64,000 nt of DNA from Chytridium lagenaria (lineage: Eukaryota; Chytridiomycota; Chytridiomycetes; Chytridiales; Chytridiaceae). The notes under the pieces were generated by a model. That model was not told where the DNA came from. It did not search any database and saw only the letters and a program-made list of their open reading frames with translations. Positions 20,904 to 33,670 of this stretch are shown here, one piece after another (the stretch's first letter is position 1; the number at the start of each line of letters is the position of its first letter). The stretch spans positions 62,001 to 126,000 of the forward strand of contig JAHLKC010000112.1 of NCBI GenBank assembly GCA_025449115.1, in the 5' to 3' direction. Made by a program: the position numbers and the translations under genes.

Positions 20904-22437
20904 TGACGAAGAAGGGTTTGAGGATGAGGTGCGGACAACACCCGCTCAAGCATGGGTTACAGTAAAGTGCTGAGCGAGAAATTTGAACTTGCAAAGAAAT
21001 TAAGGGGCTTTACCCTCACCCCAGCAAGGGATAAGCGGCAAATCGGACACTATGAAATACTGCTGATGACAATAGGTATCCATCCGTTCCATTCGTTTTA
21101 ACCCTTGGTGTGAGACCCTTTACAACTGCATGTACCGTTCGTCATCACAACAATACTACAACTACGCGTCACTGCTTGCTATAAACGTACCTCTTTCAGT
21201 TAGTAGTGAAGTAGTACCCTGTAAGCAGCTATAAAAGTGGAGGAATGCTTCTAGGACGGTGCGTCTTCTTTAAAAACCAATGTGATAGTTAAAGGGTGAT
21301 AAATGGATGGATGATGGTGTTGATGTGACTTGTTTTCTCCGAGTTAACGTTTCTGCTGCTGGTATCACGTCCACACATCCGGACAACAACACTGAAAAAA
21401 TAAAGGGATTCCAAAAGGATTGGGTCTAAAGATTTTATACCATTTCGAACGTAAACAAAAAAAGCGTAAATACTGCAGACGAGACGCCACTTGGTAAACA
21501 ATACGCCAGAAGCAGGAAACGGATCCGCATCCACTTAAAAAGCAACCCCGAAAATACCCTCACTATTGTATCTCGCCGGAGAAATAAACAAACACAGCTC
21601 ACCATGATAACGTTAACATCCGGCCACATTTACATTTACGTTACTCTTCAAGGAAAAAGATAATTTTGGACTTGCAGATCCCTTTAACTAATGATAAAGT
21701 GATGACCATTGATCTGCGTAAACAAAAAGCCTCTCGTGTAGTGGTCCTAATCTATTTCCGTTATTATAAAAAAAAATTACTCACAATGATCACAGGTTAC
21801 AGGTATTTACGTTCAGAGGTACTCTATGCGGGGTAATTAACTCCAATTAGTTACCAAATGCATGTGAAGAGGTCTTAATCCATTCATACTCTGCTGTCAA
21901 CCACAGACACATAATTCATCCGCATCGCCAATTCGGCCGTTGACTTCAATTCTCTAAAAGCCACATCCGATAGTAAAAAAACGTGGATATTACGGTAAGA
22001 AGTCTGCAGGGTTTTTGGTTTGGTTTTGAAAAAAAAAATATTGAAACGAAAAAAGAAGAGAGACGTGGGCCGAAAGATTACAATATAGCTGTGATTTATA
22101 CATTCTGTATGTACCAGCCAGTCATAAAGGTGTCATGGAGATGAAGAGTTATAGTGTCTCCTTTTTTTTTCCTAAAAACTCCCTAATCTCCTGACAAATA
22201 ACAGCAATGTCATCATGAAAACAGCAACAGAGCCTTAATGTCTCGGTCATTTTCGGTTATCTTTAGCAACCCCTTACAAAATTAGCACAGCAAACGTCCA
22301 TATTGACATTTTAAATAAAAATAAATATTATTTACACGTTATCATATCCTCCATATCACATATCCCTATCTGTTTTGCCCAACCAGCAAACCGAATTTCT
22401 TTTACACCCCAGACTCCTTTGTTTTCGCAACCACACC
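20904..22437. other. 1.5-kb gap without a supported gene
   Basis: Holds the cyclin upstream region (right of 20903) and the 3' region of the F-box gene. The open frames at 21289-21629 are hydrophobic in overlapping frames without any family match. I see no tRNA or repeat here. Confidence 0.4.
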
Positions 22438-24319
22438 TTAAATGCACTCAACGACCCCTGTCTCCTCAACATATCCATCCCCTCCCTCCTCCCACAAGGC
22501 ACCGACGTGGCCCTCCTTTCCCTCTCTCCACGATCCACGGTATCCCCAGCACCCTCCTCACCCTCTCCACCCCAACCTCATCCAGCACGCATTTCCCATC
22601 CTCCGCAGTATATTCGCTTACATTACAATGATCGAGGACTCCTCTGCAACCAGTGATGGCGAGACGTCGGAATGCGCATCGTGAGATGAGAACGCGGAAG
22701 AGATGAAGAGAGAGATGCGGGGAGTGGGAGAGATGGAGACGGGTGAGATGAGGGAGAGTGGGGAGGGAGAGGAAGGAGGAGTCGGTGAGGTTGGGGCATT
22801 TGGAGAGATGGAGACGGCGGAGACGGGGCAGAATGTGGTGATCGCGTGGAGGTCTAAAAAAACAAAAGCGTCAAGCCTTGAATAATCTCCAAACCAACAA
22901 TATTTCTTAGAAATATAAAACAATAGAACACGATAGCGATAAAATAAAAGCTAAAAATATACATGCGACCATCTCCAACAAAAAAAAAAAACACACACCT
23001 TATCCCTCACACTCAATCCCGAGATATCCAACCCCCTCAACCGTCCACACCCTCTCGCGACGCTCAAAACCCCTTCATCCCCAACCCTTCTACAATAGGC
23101 CATACCTAAAAACTCCAAACCACCACCAACTCTCCCAATCACACTGGCAACCACATCCGTAAGATGCGTGATCCCAGATACCGTTAGAATCTTGAGTTGC
23201 TTCGAGCTGCTGAGAAGAGCGATGAGGAGAGTGAGGGGGAGTGCAGTGTTGGCGTTGGAGAGGTCGAGGATGCGGAGAGGCGTTAAGGGTATTGATGGAG
23301 GTGAAAAGGCTGAAATAAAGTTAGTATAAGCATGAAATAAAGGATAAGACCAACTTCAAGAATCATATATGAATGAAGGGAAACATAAGACTCACCGACT
23401 CGACCCACTCAACATTCCCCATCTTCAATCCCTCACCCGACACAACATCTCCAAAGCATCAACACTCATCCCTTCACCCCCATCATATTCACCTCCACCA
23501 GCTCCCTACACCCTCCAACATCCCAACAACTTGCGGCAGACACCCACTCACATCAGCCACCCTCAACTTTGGACACTCAATCTCCGTCAACGCCGTCCCC
23601 GCTGCCCTCAAAACCTTAAACTCGACGACCGTACCCTCGTCACCCCAGTAAACGCAACATCAATTCCCTCAATCCATTTCCAATCACTATCTCAACAGCA
23701 TCCGCACACAGTCCGCTCAACACAACTTTCTCCATCCGTCCCCCCTTAAACGCCTGCAACACGTCTTTCATCAGTGTCTAGCGTCAAGTTCTTGATGTAC
23801 TTAAGCGTTTTGCCGAGTGTTGCAATTATGCATGAAGATTCGTAGATGTGATAGTGGGGTTATGGTGGAGCGCACGAAGAGAGGACTCGTATAGAGGTTT
23901 CGTAAGAGACGTTTGGAGGAGTGTAGAAGGTGGGAGGTGGTGAAGGATTTGTGTGAGGAGTTCAAGTGGGAGGGAGGTGATAGATGGTGGTGACGCTATT
24001 TTCAATGCATGCATCCCGCTCATCACATCCTTCAATCCCTCTCCGCGTTGCATCGCTGCATCCATGACCATCATTTTTTTGCGGACGAAAAAGGCGGGAT
24101 CTTTGAGTTGGGTGGTCATTTGAGCAATGATTGTGGAATTTCAAACTCCGGCTCAACCCCATGAACCCACTTGTGAACTCTGATCGGGGCCGCATGGACA
24201 CGATAAAGTTGATGGGCTGCGCAGTTGCGCAAAGCTGTTCCTGTTGGGAAGGTCAGAGAGCACCAGGTGTTCTTCAATCGTTCCAAAACGTTGAGAGCTA
24301 AGTCAATGCGACAGGACAT
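22438..24319 (-). CDS. F-box/leucine-rich repeat protein
   Basis: F-box at about 23970-23880: LPLELLTQILHHLPPSTLL. It is followed by Leu-rich repeats of the AMN1/FBXL type: ECPKLRVADVSGCLP, LEFLGMAYCRRVGDEGVLS, RLRGLDISGLSVRDK and, in the last exon, RRLHLSKCPNLTDSSFLSL and LTRLHLSHSPHLS, to a TAA at 22438-22440. F-box/LRR proteins are substrate receptors of SCF ubiquitin ligases. The frame breaks at 23511-23513, 23470-23472 and 23426-23427, each consistent with one missing base; repaired, the Leu-rich pattern runs on. The start is uncertain: a frame from 24319 overlaps the F-box frame (ATG at 24119) by four bases and may be its N-terminus or a separate exon. Confidence 0.6.
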
Positions 24320-24548
24320 CCTTGATATTTTATCTTTTGGGCAAAGCCACTTATGATTCCGTTTCCAATCTTATTCCAACAGTAATGCTGCAACGTTAAC
24401 GAAATCTACGCTGCAATGATCCTGTATCCATTTATTCATCCAGCGGGAATATCATCGCTTAATATTTCAACCATATTAAAAACACACACCCCCCCCCCGT
24501 CAACTCCACAACGGAAACCTCTTCACATGGCAAGGCATCAAATTCCCC
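24320..24548. other. gap with C10 homopolymer
   Basis: Short intergenic stretch; includes an ACACAC run followed by ten C at about 24489-24498. No gene seen. Confidence 0.5.
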
Positions 24549-27042
24549 CTAGCGCATCCCAACTGGTCTAGTTACATACCATAAACTATAAAAAAAAAAG
24601 ACATCTAGAACAACTTTATCGCCATGTCTGGACATGGCAAGGCGATACATTCCGATTAATCGCTGCTGTTGCCCCTCGAAATGCAACAACAAGCAAACAG
24701 GCATGAGCACAAGCAAAAAAACCAATTCCAAACAACTGGGCATTGGAAATCTAACCCTTGCAAGGTTATAAGGTACCCCATTCGCCCCCCCGCAAACACC
24801 AGCAAAATATCCGCCACAAGCCTTAATGCGACCACCTGCGCGCATCGCGAAATAAAATGACTCCGTCTCAACCCTACTGAACATCTTGTCGCGTCTTGAG
24901 GAGCAAATATGGCGTCTTCTGCTAAAGCACAACCCCAACAATCGTTATCACCAATATCGATATGTAGTTGCCATTAAGCTCCGCAAGTGTCCGTGAGGCT
25001 TCCTCCATCAAAAAAATCCCGAAGCTTGGTCACAGCGTCAAGTTGTTCTGCAGCTGACGATTTCCGGGCAGCACTGCTGGCCAGTCCAGTTTGTTTTCTT
25101 TCAAAGCTCTGTTTAATGGTTTTCGACTTTTGAAAACAACTTGAGTAGCGCGTTCTTCCATGCGGTCAAGTACATGGTAGCCGTCCAGGAATTTAGCCTT
25201 CAAGCGGGTTGGCTTTCGTTGAAGTCCCTCACGATCGTCTACTGTCAACGCTAAAGTGCTGCTCAGTGACGTCGACCTTACGGTGAGGGTACGAGCTAGA
25301 ACAGACGGTTTCCTTTGGCGGCCTTCTTCTGCAGCGTTATTATTTGATACCGCAACGTTTAACTCCGAAGGGTCGCTGGTTTCCGTCTCAACAAATGATA
25401 CGGCTGGGATTTGCTTCATAGAGCTCTTCCTAGAGACGGCCTCGAAAGGTTTCAAAAAACCCCCACTATCTGAATTCGCGCCATCAACTCCCGACTTTAT
25501 AATAGGTAAGACTTTCGACTGTGAGGTGGTGATGGTTTCAGAAACAACACACTCTCATATAAGGCATCCTCGCTAGGTTTTGATGCGTTGTGTTCAAGTC
25601 GTTTGATAACACTTGAATAGTCCGTAATTTGATCCACCGCTGCATTCACTTTGACCGAAGGCATCCAATTTTCATTTTCTGAAGTCTTGCCTTCGTCGTC
25701 CATTTTTGAATCCCCCAAAACTTCCTTCAACTCCATCAAAGCCTTCCGACGTCTGATACGGTTGGTCACGCCCTTTAAAACGACGTCGCAAAAAATATCC
25801 AAGACGATAAAGATGTAGAAACCCATGTCACGATTTGTGAACGCGACGTACCATGTTGAGAGATTATATATAGAGGCGAGAAGATGAGGGGCCACGGTGT
25901 ATCCAAGTTCGTAGGCTTCTTCCGGATCAATGATTTCGGCGTGCCGGACGAAAGAAAACTGTTCAAGTGCAGTTCCCTTCCCTGTCATTTCGTCTAATAC
26001 ATGCATTCCTTTCACGTAATCTTTTTGCGACCGTTGATTTGCTAAACTCCAGTATTTGAAAGCAGCTAAGTTTCTTCAGTCAGTTTTTTGAGAGGGTTTG
26101 TACGGAAATAGCACTTACATGCTGCGGCTATTTTTACGAACGAGCATGCAAACCCTTTTTGAAAGTAAAAAAACTTATTAATGAAAGTGAGCTTCACCTG
26201 CATAATGTTCATTCCTATGCTCTGGGGTAGAGATACAAAAGCAAGAGTAATCCAATATGTTGACCCTGCCATTACACTCGCCATAGCAACCGGCCATTGC
26301 TAACTTTATTGCCATCCGGACCTTTTCCTTCACCGTTCCCGCTATTGGCGGGTAGATTAAGCTTGCGAAGAAGTTTCCTAATTCCATCACAGAGTAAAAA
26401 ATCGAAGAGGGCATTTGAGATGATACCTGGAACGGTGGATAAGCCGAGCAAATATATTATTCCGAGAAGGTTTGTGGACTCCGGCATTATCCTGATCAGC
26501 AACATCATCACCGAAAACTTGATGCCCGTCATTACCAAACTCCTCTTGACCCATTTATTCATCCTCCCCTGCTTTAATACAACGATTCTTTTCCCCGATT
26601 TGAACCTTGGGGCGGGTATCGCCACTGCAATGGTCGACGCGTCAAGATTGATGACGCTCAAAACCGTCCACAAGATCGCATCCTTTTTCGCGAAAGGCTT
26701 CCAAAGAAAGTTCCAAGGGTCTTGAGGTCCTCTTTCATTTCGTGCATTACTCGACGCAGACACTTGCTCCAATATTCCGCAGAATATCACGATTTCGAAT
26801 ATGAGAAATGTGATAAAAGCTGTTAATGTGAACACCTCTGTAGCTGTGGAGGTGAACACACCGATGGCGTTACCCAGTCTTTGAAGCTTGCTCTCTGGTT
26901 TCTGAAGCATTCTTCCCTGATCAGTGACGGGTTTCCACTGAGTTTTTAAAAGTAAGTGATTTCGGATCAACACTCGGCTCGAATGTAAATCAATTGCTGA
27001 CCTAGTTTTTAACCTTCCCCAATGGGAAACATAGATAGGCAT
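24549..27042 (-). CDS. multi-pass membrane protein, tandem copy B (frame broken)
   Basis: Paralogue of the gene at 27109-29688, same order. Exon 1 has hydrophobic segments (VFTLTAFITFLIFEIVIFCG and others). Then come EIIDPEEAYELGYTVAP, GFYIFIVLDIFCDVV followed by N-R-I-R-R-R-K, a long hydrophilic Ser-rich loop (about 25700-25030) and a last membrane pair (FISRCAQVVALRLVADILLV). At the C run 24785-24791 the frame is lost. The paralogue-like continuation GVPYNLARVRFPMPS lies in the frame reached by one extra base, and continues to 24549. Unrecognised family; probably a plasma- or organelle-membrane protein. The start may be 27042 or the in-frame ATG at 26910. Introns lie near 26080-26150 and elsewhere. 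Confidence 0.6.
24785..24791. repeat. C7 homopolymer inside copy B coding region
   Basis: Seven C at the exact point where copy B loses the frame relative to copy A. An eighth would restore alignment of the C-terminal membrane segment. Confidence 0.8.
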
Positions 27043-27108
27043 AAAAAGACCTTAAAACCTCATGGTCTACACAGTAACGCGTGCATATTCTATTAACATA
27101 TGGTATCG

Positions 27109-29688
27109 CTATTGCGATGCAAATGCCATGGCCAGTGGTCGACACGGCTCCAATCCCGTGTTAATTTCTGACGCACCACCCCTAAATGCGACCATTAAAA
27201 GACATGCATGCGTACAAGCAAACATTGAAACCCCCAAAATGGTAGACACAGGAAACCTCATCCTCGCAAGATGATACGGTATCCCATATGAACTCCCAGA
27301 ATATACCAGCACAAGGTCAGCCAAAACTCGCATGACTACAACCTGCGCACACCGAGAGACAAAATCCCACCTCACCAGGCCACCGGAACACCTCTCTCCA
27401 TCCTCAGGCGGAAACACGGCGTCTTTCGCGATCGCAATCACCCCAATGGCGCCAACCGTTAAAATGGCAATGTAATTGCCAGTCAACTCCGCCATTGACC
27501 GGGATGCCTCTAAAACAAGAAAATCGCGAATACGATAAGGCGAGAATTCGGGTAGCTCATCATCACGAATATCGAGCTTGTGGGTATTCCCTCGGCGACT
27601 AATTGTAACTTTTTTCCGTACCATCTTGTTTATGGTTTTTGCCTTCGTCAGAAATTGGTCTGTGGCCTGGTCTCCAAGACGATCCATGGCTCTTATTGGT
27701 GTAAGCATATTTTGGTGCGCTTTTTCCGAAAACACTGTCGACAAAGACACCATGCTTCTTATAGGTGAAGCCTCCAGTCTTTGAAGCGATGTCATCGACA
27801 AGTGTGAACTCTGTGTGCCCCGAGGGTCCAACTTTAAACTTACTCCAGCGGCACTTTGCCTTCTTTCCCATTCGGTGGAAATACCAGATATCCTTCTTGC
27901 TCTATTTACGTCCAATGTCGCCGTCGAAATAGATCCAATTTGGCTGTTCACACGCAACACATGAGAGGTATCTACGCGCTTTGGTGCCGTGTCAGCAAAA
28001 CTAACACCACTCTGATATGCTCGTGATCCAAAGTTATCAGGAGCATTATCCATCTGTCCTTCAGGACGTGATGGCCTTGTCGAAACTGACATCTTCAGCA
28101 TCCTCTCAGCAGTTATTGCCGATTCCCGGTGAGAGGATTGGGACGCGGATTCAGTTTGGGGTTCAACCGGAATATCTCCATCGGTCGTATCGTTATCATC
28201 CCTTCGAAAGCTTCCGTCCACGCCCACCAATGCACTTCCAAGTCTTTGTCGACTTCCGCCTAATGAAAGAGTTAAGCTTGATGTCGTTGCTTCACGCAAT
28301 GGTTGCAACGAATCGGACCCAGAATCGACAGTATTAAGTTTATCTTTTTCATCAACGTAAACTGGTAGCCCTGGATTAACTTCTTGAATATCAAGAAATT
28401 CTTTTCTCCGTCGAATTCGATTTGCCACTGCTTTGAAGCAGATATCAAAAACGATGTTGATGATAACGAACGTGTAGAACGGCCTGAGGGGACTGGTGAA
28501 TGCGAGAAACCAAACTTGAATGTTGTAGTAGGAGGTAAGTATAAAAGGTACATTGAGGTAGCCAAGGTGGTAAGCTTCATCTGGGTCAAGAAATTCGGAG
28601 TCCCGAACAAAGATGCTCCGAGAAAGATATAAACCATTATGGGTTGACTTTCCGTGGCGCTCAAGATCGTTTGATTCAAGAACAAGGTCACGTTGGAGCT
28701 TTTGGTTGCTAATAGCGAAAAACTTTAAAGCAGCTACAATGATAATGTTAGAAGAAAATCGGAATTTTTAAGTAATGTAAGAGAAAGTTGAGCGAATAAA
28801 TTCTGTCAATACCAGAAGCTAATATTGGAATAACCGAGTATGCAATTCCCTGTTATTTATAGAATTAGAATATAAGTAAACGAATATGCGGGTATATACA
28901 TCCGAAATTGGCTTACTTTCAATACGGTCATTAAAGGCGTGTCTTTTAAGGAAGCAATAGCCAAAGTCAGCAAGTATGCAGTCCCACTCAAAGTGTTTGC
29001 GACACCACCCGCTATTCCCATTTTTAAAGCCATTTTCAGCATATCTACGAGGTTCCCTCGTCTCGCAGGAAAAATCATGTTTGTGATAAAATTGGCTATG
29101 TTAAATTAGAGAGGCGTCAAGAATGATAAACTCACCTGGTATTGTCGTAACCGAAAACAAATAAATTAATATAAGTACACTCCCGTGCGGGGGCCAAGCA
29201 GCTGCTAAGACGATAATGACAGGAAATCTAAAGCATGCAACTAACAAGGCTTTTTTTAACCCTTGATTTAATCCCTTAGTTGACTCCAGAATGAGAATCT
29301 CGTTCCCCAGCTTAACTTTTGCAGGTGAAAGCGCTAACATCGTCCAGGTAAGATCGGTGATGGTGAATGCTAGTACTGCCCATATAATTGTTACTCTGCT
29401 CTCAAACTCGCGCCACAAGAATGGGGCATTTGATCCATTTTTCTCCAAGTGTTGAGCTGCCGACATCAATCCTTGTTCCAACAGTCCGCAAATCATCAGG
29501 AGTTCAAAGATGATGATCGTTATGAACGCCGTCAAACTGAAGATCTCGATAAGTGACGCGCCAAAGGAGGCGATGGTGAGCCATGCTCCTTCCCCAAACT
29601 TTGCAGATGAACGGATGGCTTCCTCCTGTGATGGGCTCTTTGCATCTCTTCTACCGATTCTCATGGCTTCTAGTGGCCGAACCCGCAT
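27109..29688 (-). CDS. multi-pass membrane protein, tandem copy A
   Basis: Three or more exons. Exon 1 (29688-29130) has about four hydrophobic spans, including IFSLTAFITIIIFELLMICG. Exon 2 (about 29090-28880) has MALKMGIAGGVANTLSGTAY. The large last exon (about 28730-27109) has DPDEAYHLGYLNVPFIL, a span ending V-A-N-R-I-R-R-R-K, a hydrophilic Ser/Thr/Arg-rich loop of about 290 residues, and a C-terminal group of three spans (NYIAILTVGAIGVIAIA, CAQVVVMRVLADLVLVY, GVSMFACTHACLLMVAF). The frame is intact to the TGA at 27109. I do not recognise the family. It is 66 bp upstream of copy B in the same direction, a tandem duplication. The big loop between spans suggests a cytoplasmic regulatory region (inference). 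Confidence 0.65.
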
Positions 29689-29862
29689 GCTTTAAGAATT
29701 TAAATCCGCACAGTTTACGAAACTCGGATTTGCGGATCTCCGTCGACTTCGTTTTTGGTTCTAATTATTATAATCCAAACCTGCCGAAGTCAGTCGTTGG
29801 ATCCAATTTATCGTACTTTATTAAGAGGGTATAATTGTGTAATAGGAGCAATGCAAGCTTGA

Positions 29863-30641
29863 CTACAAGACTCCCTTGGTCATCCATCTGATAGCACTCT
29901 CCAAGGTTTGAGCTGCCTCAGCACCCTCATTTGTCTTTTCCTTATAATCATCCAAGCGACTGTCAAGCTTGTAGTCGGAAAAACCGTCAAGAGTTTCTTC
30001 CGCATATTGAATAAGTTCCTCATGCAAGTCGATTTGAATCTACAAAACAATTATGCACGGACCAGTTAATGTAAAACTCTCACTAGAGCGGTAAGAAGTT
30101 GATGCGATCAAACTCTTTCTTCCCGAAATTACCTCCAGTTTCCTTAAAGCTGCTCGCACTGCATTCTCATCGCTACGTCCATTACCGGAACTTCCAAAAC
30201 TTTCCAATTGGGGTGCTAGAGTATTCTCCAGATTCTCAATCTCCGGAATGAGCTTTGTTCTTAACAGTACGCGGGAAGCTATTGAAGTTAATCAGGATGC
30301 TTCAAAAGACGAGGCTCTTACCGAACTCTGGATCTTGGGCGGATAAACTTTTGGGATAGGCTACCAGTTGCTTTAAAGATGCTGATTGAAGCTCTCCGAT
30401 CAAAGTGTCGTATTTTGTAATGAGGGAGTTGAATTGCGCAAGAATATCTGGCCTGCAAACACACGAAAGAACATGAGCAGACTTGGCATGGATGGATGGA
30501 TGAAAGGAAGCATTCATGCACGACTTAAGATGCTGACCATGATGTTGTCGTCGGGATGTCAAGAAAAGTAGTTAAGGATTCGACGAGTTGACTGAGCTTA
30601 CTCTTGAGAACGCTGAGTCTTTTTGAGACCTCATCGTCCAT
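29863..30641 (-). CDS. MED8: Mediator complex subunit 8
   Basis: Start ATG at 30639-30641 (MDDEVSKRLSVLKSKLSQLV). Exon 2 reads RPDILAQFNSLITKYDTLIG and LKQLVAYPKSLSAQ. Exon 3 has VLLRTKLIPEIENLEN, the hallmark of Med8 (L-L-R-x-K-L-x-P-E-[VI]-E). The last exon encodes HEELIQYAEETLDG and stops at 29863. Introns have GT...AG borders and the frame is continuous. Med8 sits in the Mediator head module, bridging activators to RNA polymerase II. Length (about 190 residues after splicing) is short but fungal-like. Nuclear. Confidence 0.75.
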
Positions 30642-30832
30642 CACAGGAAGCACAAATTTCAAGAGCGCAGTCTGTTGTCACTTTTAATCAGAAAGTTCAA
30701 AACGCACATCTTTTCATAAGCAAAGATGATCCTTTATTAACATCCAACGGAAAAGGTATCTCAGGTTTTGGGAGTCTGGATTGAGTGATATCGCTCAAAG
30801 TGGCGGTTTACAAGCAATGTCTCATCGTCACA

Positions 30833-31240
30833 TCAAGGGTTTTGAGACTGATGAACTGTCTCTGAGAGATCCATCGCCGTCACGATTTCAATGGTTTTTT
30901 TCTGCATAATCTCGATCGATTCGTGTGGAGCTCTGTCCGCTTTGACGCTGGCCTCAGAGTTCGACGATAAGCTTTCATTCCACAACGGCGCGTTTGAAAT
31001 CTTTGGCGGGACCAAATCTATGGACTTCATATAGGCATCAACGGCTGCATAATAAAATTTCAAGTCAGTTTTATGTGGCAAATGGTGAGATTACCGACCT
31101 TTCATCGACTTTTCATGCTCGCGAGATATAAACGAAACAGCTGAAGGAACATCCTCCAAATCCTCTTTTAATGTTCCCTTCATACGCACGAATGAAGTTC
31201 GAGCTCGAGTTTGGAAGCGTGAGGCATGACGACTTAACAT
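30833..31240 (-). CDS. small hypothetical protein, possibly mitochondrial
   Basis: Starts MLSRHASRFQTRARTSFVRM, an Arg/Ser-rich amphipathic N-terminus typical of mitochondrial presequences. It is followed by EDLEDVPSAVSFISREHEKS. After one intron (about 31098-31047, acceptor ATGCAG) it continues VDAYMKSIDLVPPKISNAPL and ends S-E-T-V-H-Q-S-Q-N-P at 30833. About 118 residues, no recognised domain. Its neighbour at 31345 is also small and probably mitochondrial. The longer frame from 31288 adds a hydrophobic leader that hides the presequence and is less likely. Confidence 0.45.
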
Positions 31241-31344
31241 ATTGCTTTGGTAAAGAAACAAAATAAACGCATATTTCCAATCCTCCACTCGTCTTTATAT
31301 GGAAAAAACGGGAGGCACAGGAATTCGCAATGGGGGACGGGTGA

Positions 31345-31598
31345 TTACATGAGAAGGCGGTATGTTCCCCCTACAAAGAATAGCGCCGCCATGCCTGCTA
31401 AAGTCGTCTTGTGGAGAAACGCATTCCTGGAGGCTTTCCGCATGGCAGTTGCCAGTTGCGGGCCGAATAACGTTGGAGGCACAGGTTCCGGCTTGACCGC
31501 ACTTAACTCGTACAGGAGGTATCCGCCGACTCCATAAGCCACACCGCCTCCACAAGTCGACATCCAAGACAGTCCTCCTTCATCCTTTGAGATTCCAT
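31345..31598 (-). CDS. small membrane protein resembling DMAC1/TMEM261 (DUF4536)
   Basis: The ATG at 31596-31598 reads MESQRMKEDCLGCRLV, which fits the D-C-L-x-C-R motif of the DUF4536/DMAC1 family. The continuation G-G-G-V-A-Y-G-V-G-G-Y-L-L-Y and a second hydrophobic segment (LAGMAALFFVGGTYRLL) are in another frame. The switch is explained by one missing base in the C pair at 31550-31551. DMAC1 is a mitochondrial inner-membrane complex I assembly factor in animals; that role here is inference from the short motif. About 84 residues with two membrane spans. Confidence 0.5.
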
Positions 31599-31911
31599 TT
31601 CAGCGAAAACACTCAGAAAAAAAAAGTTTTGGGTGACATGGCCTTTCTTCGTTTTAATGTGGGCTGCTATCAAATGCTCTGCAGAAGATTAAAATGTTAA
31701 TCTTGGTGCGCGAGGATCAGGCTCCATGACTTGAGTGGGATTTTAGCCTCATGACCAGGATTTACGATTCCTCAAGCATGACCTTTCTGCAAGTGGTTTA
31801 GGTTGATCGAGCTAGCTTCTCGCCGAAAACTCCCTTTCAGCATTACATCTTTATTAACGAAGAAAGTCTTCTGGGAATAAACCGTTTTGAAACAATTATC
31901 TATTTACCTAA

Positions 31912-33670
31912 ATGCTGGAGCCCCGTCGTATAGCCGTGTTTATCTCTTCATGCGTCTGTCTTCTTAGCGCTGGTTCGCTATTTAGCTTCTCAAGCATCGG
32001 AGAATCTTTAAAGGCTCGACTCGGCTTTTCGTCGTCAGACTTGAACGTGGTATCTGGAATTGGAAATGCTGCGCTTTACGTCGTAAGCTTTATTTACCGT
32101 AGTCAAAAATTGACTTCAAAAAACCCAAGACCTTTCTTCTCGTGGGGCCGATGTTTGATTATTGCGGCCCCCGCATAACCATGTTGGCGGCTGTCTTTTT
32201 CTTTTCTCTGGGATATCTTTTGATTTGGTTGGCGTATGAAGGAAGACTAGCAAGTCCTTTCAGCACCTATGGGGCTGTGGCCTTCTATTATTTCCTTTGC
32301 GGTACAGGTTCATCGGCCGCGTAAGTTCGCCGACACCTTTTAACTTTACTTACATTACCCAGATACATGGCGACGATAGGAGTAAACGTTACCAACTTTC
32401 CTTCAAACACTGTTGGAAAAGTTAAGTCGAATAAAAACTGCTCTTTCTCTGACCTGAACAGGTTGTTGGTGTACTCTTGCTATTCTATGGTCTATCTGGA
32501 ACGGTTTATTCTCAAGTTTATAGCAACCTTTATGCTTCGAACACGGGCGGATACCTTCTTTTCCTTACTACGTCGACCCTTGTCATCAACTTCGTGTGCT
32601 TAATATTTATTACACGAATACCATTAAACGCTGGAAAGGTTATACCACAACCGTCACCGGATTGTAAAACAATCAATGTGGCTGAAGTCAAGAAGACGCT
32701 GATTGCCTCGGAAACCAGAATTGAAAAAATGGATTCGATCTCAACTATTCCGAGTTAATGTTAGAAGCCTCCGAATCCCGAAAGCAATCCGTCACCACTA
32801 CGCAAGGTTAGTTCACTTGCTCGATTTAGTTATTCTTACAAGCATCAGCGAACACCAACGAAATTGGTGCTGGCCTAACGAAGATTGACTCAATGATTAG
32901 TTTGAAAAATTCAATCAAAGCTTCCAGGTTATCATTAAATCCATCACAAATATTGCGTTCTCCCGTATTTTGGATGTACACAACCGCCTTTACATTTCAG
33001 CAAGGCCTCACGTATATAACCAATCTGAGCTCAATCGTAGCGGCCGTTGATGGGACTCCTGGCAGCTCACTAGACAATCTCGTAGCTTTACACATCACCG
33101 TCACATCAGTATTTCAGTCTGCCGGACGTCTTTTGACTGGAGTTATCGTCGACTTGCCCATGTTTACGTCAAAGAGATACGACCGGAGCATTCTCTTTTT
33201 CTACGCCATGATATTTTTGACGTTACCGCATCTTATTGTTGGATATTGGGGTCTGCTGGAACGTTAACGCAAAACTTACTTTTGTTTTGCTCTGCTTGCG
33301 TCGGGGTTGGATTCGGGGCTGTCGGGGGACTTTTCCCGCCATTAACAAAGGATTATTTTGGGGCAAAATACTACGTCAGTGACTATTCTAATCATGTTGA
33401 TAATAATCGTATTATTTTAGGGCACCGCGTGCGGTTTTGTTTTTGCGACAGTGCCCATCGGAATAGTTTTGTCGAACCAGCTATATGGCGTTCTTTATGA
33501 CCGCGAAGCTGGCGGGAGCTCAAAATGCTATCGCCAAGCCTGTTTTTTCGAAGTCGTTCGTCATATTTGTAGCCTTGCACGCCATCAGCGTGCTTTCGAC
33601 AGTGGGAATACTATTGATAAGACAACGAGAACGGACTGCAGAGAAGGACAGTGTGAATAATGTGACATAA
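31912..33670 (+). CDS. MFS transporter (nodulin-like/monocarboxylate-type)
   Basis: About 500 residues in several exons. N-terminal span MLEPRRIAVFISSCVCLLSA with FSFSSIGESLKARLGFSS is typical of the nodulin-like/MCH1 MFS branch. After a 47 nt intron: VGPMFDYCGPRITMLAAV (the loop between helices 2 and 3). Later: YQ-type helices (VYSNLYASNTGGYLLF), a cytoplasmic loop, SPVFWMYTTAFTFQQGLTY, SAGRLLTGVIVD, and GVGFGAVGGLFPPLTKDYFG. It ends I-R-Q-R-E-R-T-A at 33670. One base seems missing in the G run at 33248-33251. A second frame change near 33515 is not resolved. Substrate is unknown. Confidence 0.7.
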
